From the NCBI GenBank assembly GCA_026396835.1, contig JAPLWA010000005.1, positions 71,435 through 122,483 on the forward strand: DNA of 51,049 nt. The letters are read 5' to 3'. The DNA comes from Candidatus Falkowbacteria bacterium. GTDB taxonomy: Bacteria; Patescibacteriota; Patescibacteriia; Patescibacteriales; Patescibacteriaceae. The translations under genes were made by a program, and so were the position numbers. Each line of letters opens with the position of its first letter. The first letter of the stretch is position 1. The notes beneath the pieces are model-generated. The model was given only the letters and a program-made list of their open reading frames with translations, was not told the origin of the DNA and did no database searches. This document shows, in pieces, positions 47,615 through 51,049 of the stretch.

Positions 47615-47702
47615 CCCACCTACGCTGAAGCTTCGGTGGGTAGGCTCTTCCCTGTCGGTTTAGCGGACTTGTCCGCCGAAGCTGAGCGATAGCGAAGCGC
47701 AG
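47615..47702. repeat. GC-rich palindromes before tRNA-Leu(GAG)
   Basis: CCCACC/GGTGGG (47616-47641) and GCGGAC/GTCCGC around 47665, then GCCGAAGCTGAGCGATAGCG. Same style as the elements beside the other tRNAs. Confidence 0.5.
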
Positions 47703-47785
47703 GCGGATATGGTGAAATGGTAGACACGCAAGCTTGAGGGGCTTGTGGGGGCAACCCTGTGGGAGTTCAAGTCTCCCTATCCGCA
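47703..47785 (+). tRNA. tRNA-Leu (anticodon GAG)
   Basis: Class II tRNA. Acceptor GCGGATA/TATCCGC, anticodon loop TTGAGGG on CAAGC/GCTTG, long variable arm with GGGG..CCC, T arm GGGAGTTCAAGTCTCCC. CCA not encoded. Confidence 0.92.
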
Positions 47786-47794
47786 CAAAAGAAT

Positions 47795-48448
47795 ATGAAC
47801 CAAGAACAAATTATTTTAAAAATAATAGAAGAGCTTAAAGCTGAATTTAGCGGCGAAGCTTCTGGTCATGATTGGTGGCATATTCTTCGAGTTTACAATA
47901 CTGCTAAACACATTGCTGAAAAAGAAAAAGCCAATATGTTTGTAGTGGAACTCGGCGCATTGTTACACGATATTGCAGATTGGAAATTTCATGATGGTGA
48001 TGAAAGCGTTGGGCCAAAAAAAGCTCAAGCCATGCTCGAACGTTATGAGGTATCTCATGAGATTATTGATCAGGTTTGTGATATTATTTTAAATGTATCG
48101 TTTAAGGGCGCCGCAGCAACTAACGGAATAAAAACACTTGAAGGTAAAATTGTACAAGATGCTGATAGGCTTGATGCGATTGGTGCTTTAGGGATTGCAC
48201 GAACCTTTGCCTATGGAGGATTTATGAAGCGAGAAATGTATAATCCTGAAACAGAGGCAGAGGCAAATCAAAGTAAGGAAAGTTATTGCAGCAAGCAGTC
48301 AACAACTATAAACCATTTTTATGAAAAGCTGCTATTATTAAAAGATCGAATGAATACGGTTAGTGGTCGTGAGATGGCAAGTGCCAGACACGAGTTTATG
48401 GAAAAGTATCTTGAACATTTTTATAAAGAGTGGGAAGGTGAGATGTAG
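47795..48448 (+). CDS. HD-domain phosphohydrolase (YedJ-like)
   Basis: 217 residues from the ATG at 47795; a GTG inside the tRNA would be too early. HDWWHILRVYNTAKHIA gives the first His, GALLHDIADWKFHD the HD pair, and IVQDADRLDAIGALGIARTF the distal Asp of the metal-dependent HD superfamily. Such proteins hydrolyse phosphate esters of nucleotides or other small molecules. The ATG is 9 nt after the tRNA-Leu 3' end, so it is almost certainly made from the tRNA transcript. Confidence 0.88.
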   Translation: MNQEQIILKIIEELKAEFSGEASGHDWWHILRVYNTAKHIAEKEKANMFVVELGALLHDIADWKFHDGDESVGPKKAQAMLERYEVSHEIIDQVCDIILNVSFKGAAATNGIKTLEGKIVQDADRLDAIGALGIARTFAYGGFMKREMYNPETEAEANQSKESYCSKQSTTINHFYEKLLLLKDRMNTVSGREMASARHEFMEKYLEHFYKEWEGEM

Positions 48449-48465
48449 ATTTAAAATTTATTTTC

Positions 48466-48539
48466 GGGCACATAGCTCAGCTGGTTAGAGCACCTCGTTT
48501 ACACCGAGGGGGTCCAGGGTTCGAATCCTTGTGTGCCCA
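48466..48539 (+). tRNA. tRNA-Val (anticodon TAC)
   Basis: Acceptor GGGCACA/TGTGCCC, anticodon loop TTTACAC on CCTCG/CGAGG, T loop GTTCGAATC. CCA not encoded. Confidence 0.93.
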
Positions 48540-48547
48540 CTTTTATT

Positions 48548-48584
48548 AAAACACCCTATTTTTTAGGGTGTTTTAATTTTTTTT
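48548..48584 (+). terminator. Intrinsic terminator after tRNA-Val
   Basis: AAAACACCCTA (48548-48558) pairs with TAGGGTGTTTT (48564-48574), then a T tract. It ends the tRNA-Leu / HD hydrolase / tRNA-Val unit. Confidence 0.9.
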
Positions 48585-48636
48585 AAGAATGCTTAGTGTG
48601 AAAAAATAGTAAATCTAATGTATAATGTAATATATT

Positions 48637-49815
48637 ATGAATTACTTATCACTAAAATATAAAAAAGGTTTTAGCTTTGTTGAGCTAATGGTTGTTATAT
48701 CAATAATTGCAGTTTTATCTACCATGGCAATTATTTCTTTAAATAGTTCTCGTGTTAAATCACGTGATTCAAAAAGAGTGGCTGACGTAAAGCAATTAAG
48801 CTCAGCATTGGAAATGTATTATAATCGAAACGGCGCCTACCCTACTCTTGTAACTTCTGGTGAAGCATTAAAGTCACCCGATGGTTTAATTACTTACATG
48901 GCGTCTGTGCCAAGTGCTCCAACGCCCAATGATGGCAACTGCTCACCTGAACAAAATGCTTTTTCCTATGAGCAAATTGGAACATCATATGTTGTATCGT
49001 TTTGTTTAGGCGGGAAGGCCGGAGATTTGATTGGCGGCATGGCTTATGCCACACCGCGCGGCATTTCTAACAGTAATGACACAGACTGTGGCGTAACAAT
49101 TTATTACGGCGGTATTTCCTACCCAACTGTAAAAATTGGTGATCAATGTTGGATGAAAGAAAATTTACGAATTGGCTATATGATTCCTGTTGCGTATGGC
49201 CAGAATAATGTCGTCATGCCAAATATTATAGACAAGTATTGCGTTGATAACTTGGCAGCCAACTGCCAAGAATATGGAGCTTTGTATCAATGGCATACAG
49301 TGATGGCTTTGCCTGCTTGTTGTGACGATGATACTTGTGAGGATGGTGGCATCTATCACGATTGTGTTGATGATGTAGCAGAAGTTCATCGCGGGATCTG
49401 TCCTGTTGGTTGGCACGTACCTTCTGAAAGTGATTTTTCTATTTTAACTTTTTATTTATCAATTAATGGCCAAGGTGGTGATGGTGATGGTGATGATTTG
49501 GGTGGTAAATTAAAAGAAGCGGGTTTAACGCATTGGCTAAAAGAGTCTTGCGACAACGGCACAGATCCGATAGCTAATTGTAATAGTTCTGGTTTCAATG
49601 CTTTGCCGGGTGGTTTTTATGATTCTGCTGGCGCTCTTCAATTTTTTAATGATGGAGTCTCGACTGATAATGCGGCTGTTTTTTGGTCTGCATTAACAGA
49701 CGGCGACGACAATACACACGCGATTGCAAGAGATATGACCAGCAATGATTCAGCGGCATATTTAACTAGTTATGATAAAGCTACTGGAGCTTCGGTTAGA
49801 TGTTTAAAGGACTAA
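48637..49815 (+). CDS. Type IV pilin-like protein with C-terminal FISUMP domain (fourth paralogue)
   Basis: 392 residues. Leader MNYLSLKYKKG then FSFVELMVVISIIAVLSTMA, a more diverged prepilin signal than in the 3.4-6.6 kb trio (FV for LI at the start). DSKRVADVKQLSSALEMYYN and SPDGLITYM still show common origin. The C-terminal part has YPTVKIGDQCWMKENLRIGY, CPVGWHVPSESDFSIL, and ends SVRCLKD like the other FISUMP copy. An aspartate/glycine stretch (GQGGDGDGDDLGG) may bind calcium. TATAAT at 48621-48626 lies 10 bp before the ATG, so the leader would be very short. Confidence 0.85.
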   Translation: MNYLSLKYKKGFSFVELMVVISIIAVLSTMAIISLNSSRVKSRDSKRVADVKQLSSALEMYYNRNGAYPTLVTSGEALKSPDGLITYMASVPSAPTPNDGNCSPEQNAFSYEQIGTSYVVSFCLGGKAGDLIGGMAYATPRGISNSNDTDCGVTIYYGGISYPTVKIGDQCWMKENLRIGYMIPVAYGQNNVVMPNIIDKYCVDNLAANCQEYGALYQWHTVMALPACCDDDTCEDGGIYHDCVDDVAEVHRGICPVGWHVPSESDFSILTFYLSINGQGGDGDGDDLGGKLKEAGLTHWLKESCDNGTDPIANCNSSGFNALPGGFYDSAGALQFFNDGVSTDNAAVFWSALTDGDDNTHAIARDMTSNDSAAYLTSYDKATGASVRCLKD

Positions 49816-49830
49816 TTTGCTGTTTTTACG

Positions 49831-49859
49831 TTGACAAATGTGTTTTTGTGTGCTATACT
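49831..49859 (+). promoter_or_regulatory. Strong promoter of the 49900 gene
   Basis: Perfect TTGACA (49831-49836), 17 bp ending in TGC, TATACT (49854-49859). One of the best-matching promoters in the window. Confidence 0.78.
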
Positions 49860-49899
49860 AAGAATATAATTTAATTCTTAATCATTATTTATTAAAAAT

Positions 49900-50874
49900 A
49901 TGAACACAAGAAAACTGTTTTATGTTTTCATTGCGGGGTTTTTAGTATTCTTTGCGACTAATCATGCCTCAGCTATTGTTAGTACGCCAAGAACAAGCAC
50001 AGAAAGTACCACCCAAAGCACTATTCAACCAAGAACAGAGTCAAACACAGGAAGTGATGTCTCATCAGTTGATGTTGTGGCAGATAAGATAATGAGAGAA
50101 AATTTAGCTAATCGAGAAGCTCTTATTCGAAGTACTGGTAAAAGCTATCCAACTATTTACGCTGTAAAAAATGGAGTAAAAAGTAAAATTAAAGACATTA
50201 AGCAGCTACGAGCTCGATACAGTGGTTTTAAAATAGAAAATGTTCCAGAGGCAACTCTTAATTTGTATAATGGAAAAGTTATTAACGATCAAGCTTATAA
50301 GGAAGGAAGTTTAATTAGAGACTTATCTAGCACTATTTATGTTGTTGGTAACGATACTTTAAAGAAAATCTCAAGCTTAACTGACTTAGTTAAAGACTAC
50401 GCGGGTCAGCAAATTAATGACATAGTTGCCTTTTTCGATAACAATAATAAAGAATATACAAATAAAGACCTTGGTTATTCTGTTACAATGCCTTATGGAT
50501 GGAGTACGGCCGTTAGCTCTAAGATTGGACCAAGAAAAGTATTTTTTGGAGAGAAGGCTAATAGTGATTCAGGAGAAGGAGAGATTTATCAAGTAGCCAT
50601 GGAAGTACTTGACTCAAAAATGTTGACAGAGCATGGCGCTAAATATTGGTCAGAGACTAAAAGAGATTTTAGTATGCAGGATTTAGTTACCAAGCAGATT
50701 GATGCTATGGATATAACAATGGGTACTTATAAGTATCAGGATGGACAGGGTGTCATTGCATTTATTGTTAGCAAGAAAAGCAACTTGGACTATGTTGTTA
50801 CAATGGAAACAGGTGACAAAGCTAAGATAGAGCTATTTAGTAAAATGGTTCAGTCATTTAAATATCTCGAATAG
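49900..50874 (+). CDS. Secreted protein with internal repeat and PsbP-like C-terminal domain
   Basis: 324 residues. Signal peptide to about NHASA, then a Ser/Thr-rich stalk (30-55). Two copies of a motif follow: TIYAVKNGVKSKIKDIKQLRARYSG...LYNGK and TIYVVGNDTLKKISSLTDLVKDYAG...FDNN, with an S-layer-like look. From about 185, YTNKDLGYSVTMPYGWSTAV begins a PsbP/MOG1-like domain running to the end. Probably cell-surface. Strong promoter and own terminator suggest abundant expression. Confidence 0.65.
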   Translation: MNTRKLFYVFIAGFLVFFATNHASAIVSTPRTSTESTTQSTIQPRTESNTGSDVSSVDVVADKIMRENLANREALIRSTGKSYPTIYAVKNGVKSKIKDIKQLRARYSGFKIENVPEATLNLYNGKVINDQAYKEGSLIRDLSSTIYVVGNDTLKKISSLTDLVKDYAGQQINDIVAFFDNNNKEYTNKDLGYSVTMPYGWSTAVSSKIGPRKVFFGEKANSDSGEGEIYQVAMEVLDSKMLTEHGAKYWSETKRDFSMQDLVTKQIDAMDITMGTYKYQDGQGVIAFIVSKKSNLDYVVTMETGDKAKIELFSKMVQSFKYLE

Positions 50875-50881
50875 ATTATTT

Positions 50882-50914
50882 AAAACACCCCTGCGTTTTG
50901 CAGGGGTGTTTTTT
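50882..50914 (+). terminator. Intrinsic terminator
   Basis: AAAACACCCCTGC pairs with GCAGGGGTGTTTT around GTTTT, with a T tract. A further CGCCCGC/GCGGGCG hairpin lies at 50928-50945. Confidence 0.93.
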
Positions 50915-50952
50915 ATTATCCAAAAACCGCCCGCGGTAGCGGGCGTGTGCGT

Positions 50953-50980
50953 TTGATGGCGTAGCCCATGGGGCTATAAT
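50953..50980 (+). promoter_or_regulatory. Promoter of the gene entering at the right edge
   Basis: TTGATG (50953-50958), 16 bp, perfect TATAAT (50975-50980), followed by a strong GGAGGTGA ribosome site at 51001-51008. Confidence 0.6.
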
Positions 50981-51020
50981 TAAAGTAGCTAAACTAGTAA
51001 GGAGGTGAAATATATTACAA

Positions 51021-51049
51021 ATGCACGTTTATACAAACTCGACCATTGC
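51021..51049 (+). CDS. Start of an unidentified gene (cut by the window edge)
   Basis: ATG at 51021 lies 12 nt after GGAGGTGA, giving MHVYTNSTI before the window ends. A GTG at 51005 in another frame (MKYITNARLYKLDHC) overlaps the ribosome site and is the alternative. Too short to identify. Confidence 0.35.

Noticed and set aside
47589..47786. A 65-codon minus-strand frame over the tRNA-Leu region
   Set aside because: It is antisense to tRNA-Leu(GAG) and GC-rich palindromes and has no homology I recognise.
1..51049. CRISPR arrays, insertion sequences, prophage
   Set aside because: No regularly spaced direct repeats, no transposase, integrase or phage structural genes were seen on either strand.

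Overview
The window looks like a chromosome segment of a Candidate Phyla Radiation (Patescibacteria) bacterium, most like the Parcubacteria side. The reasons are: AT-rich DNA; short single-copy housekeeping genes packed between cell-surface genes; an array of small VirB2/TrbC-like pilins; type IV pilins with LamG-type and Fibrobacter-type (FISUMP) C-terminal domains; and GC-rich palindromes beside tRNA genes. UGA is a normal stop (rnpA ends in TGA inside the ATGA overlap with yidD), so this is not a UGA-recoded lineage. No insertion sequence, CRISPR array, prophage or transposase was seen. The lineage assignment is inference.

Layout. 0-3.4 kb: the tail of pyruvate kinase, an oxygenase-like gene, a ZIP metal transporter, a glycosyltransferase, and a stand-alone structured RNA with its own promoter and terminator. 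3.4-9.2 kb (minus strand): an apparent operon of a small heat-shock protein, a small unknown protein, a VanW-domain envelope protein and three type IV pilin-like proteins that share an almost identical N-terminus but carry different C-terminal domains. 9.3-12.4 kb: a double-headed PilB/GspE ATPase, which could drive assembly of such pilins. 12.4-15 kb: a metallophosphoesterase containing a palindromic insert, then a divergent pair (prenyl-synthase-like enzyme and winged-helix protein) with overlapping promoters. 15-18 kb: uvrA. 18-26.6 kb: three tRNAs, an unknown small protein, then a long minus-strand information-processing block (nusA, hppA, tig, smpB, tmRNA, two tRNAs, infC, rpmI, rplT, secG, hup).

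26.7-33.8 kb: a lipoprotein with a strong promoter and twin inverted repeats, six tandem T4SS-pilin-like proteins, and a divergent run of two multi-pass membrane proteins and a GT2 glycosyltransferase that may build or decorate surface polymers. 33.8-41.2 kb: a class A penicillin-binding protein, then the replication-origin neighbourhood dnaN - oriC - dnaA / rpmH - rnpA - yidD - yidC. 41.2-44.6 kb: another structured-RNA candidate, further DnaA-box clusters, tRNAs, a 3D-domain protein, UPF0102, a membrane protein and a methyltransferase. 44.7-51 kb: bactofilin plus a lipid-kinase-like protein, clpP, rplS, a tRNA-led HD hydrolase, a fourth pilin paralogue (FISUMP), a secreted PsbP-like protein and the start of one more gene.

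Taken together, much of the non-housekeeping content serves the cell envelope: two unrelated pilin-like families, a fused assembly ATPase, glycosyltransferases, PBP1A, VanW, 3D and bactofilin. This fits an episymbiotic CPR cell that depends on surface attachment. The features most worth follow-up are the six-gene T4SS-pilin array, the tandem-fused PilB, the C-terminal domain-swapped pilins, two unassigned structured RNAs, and the prenyl-synthase/winged-helix pair with interlocked promoters.
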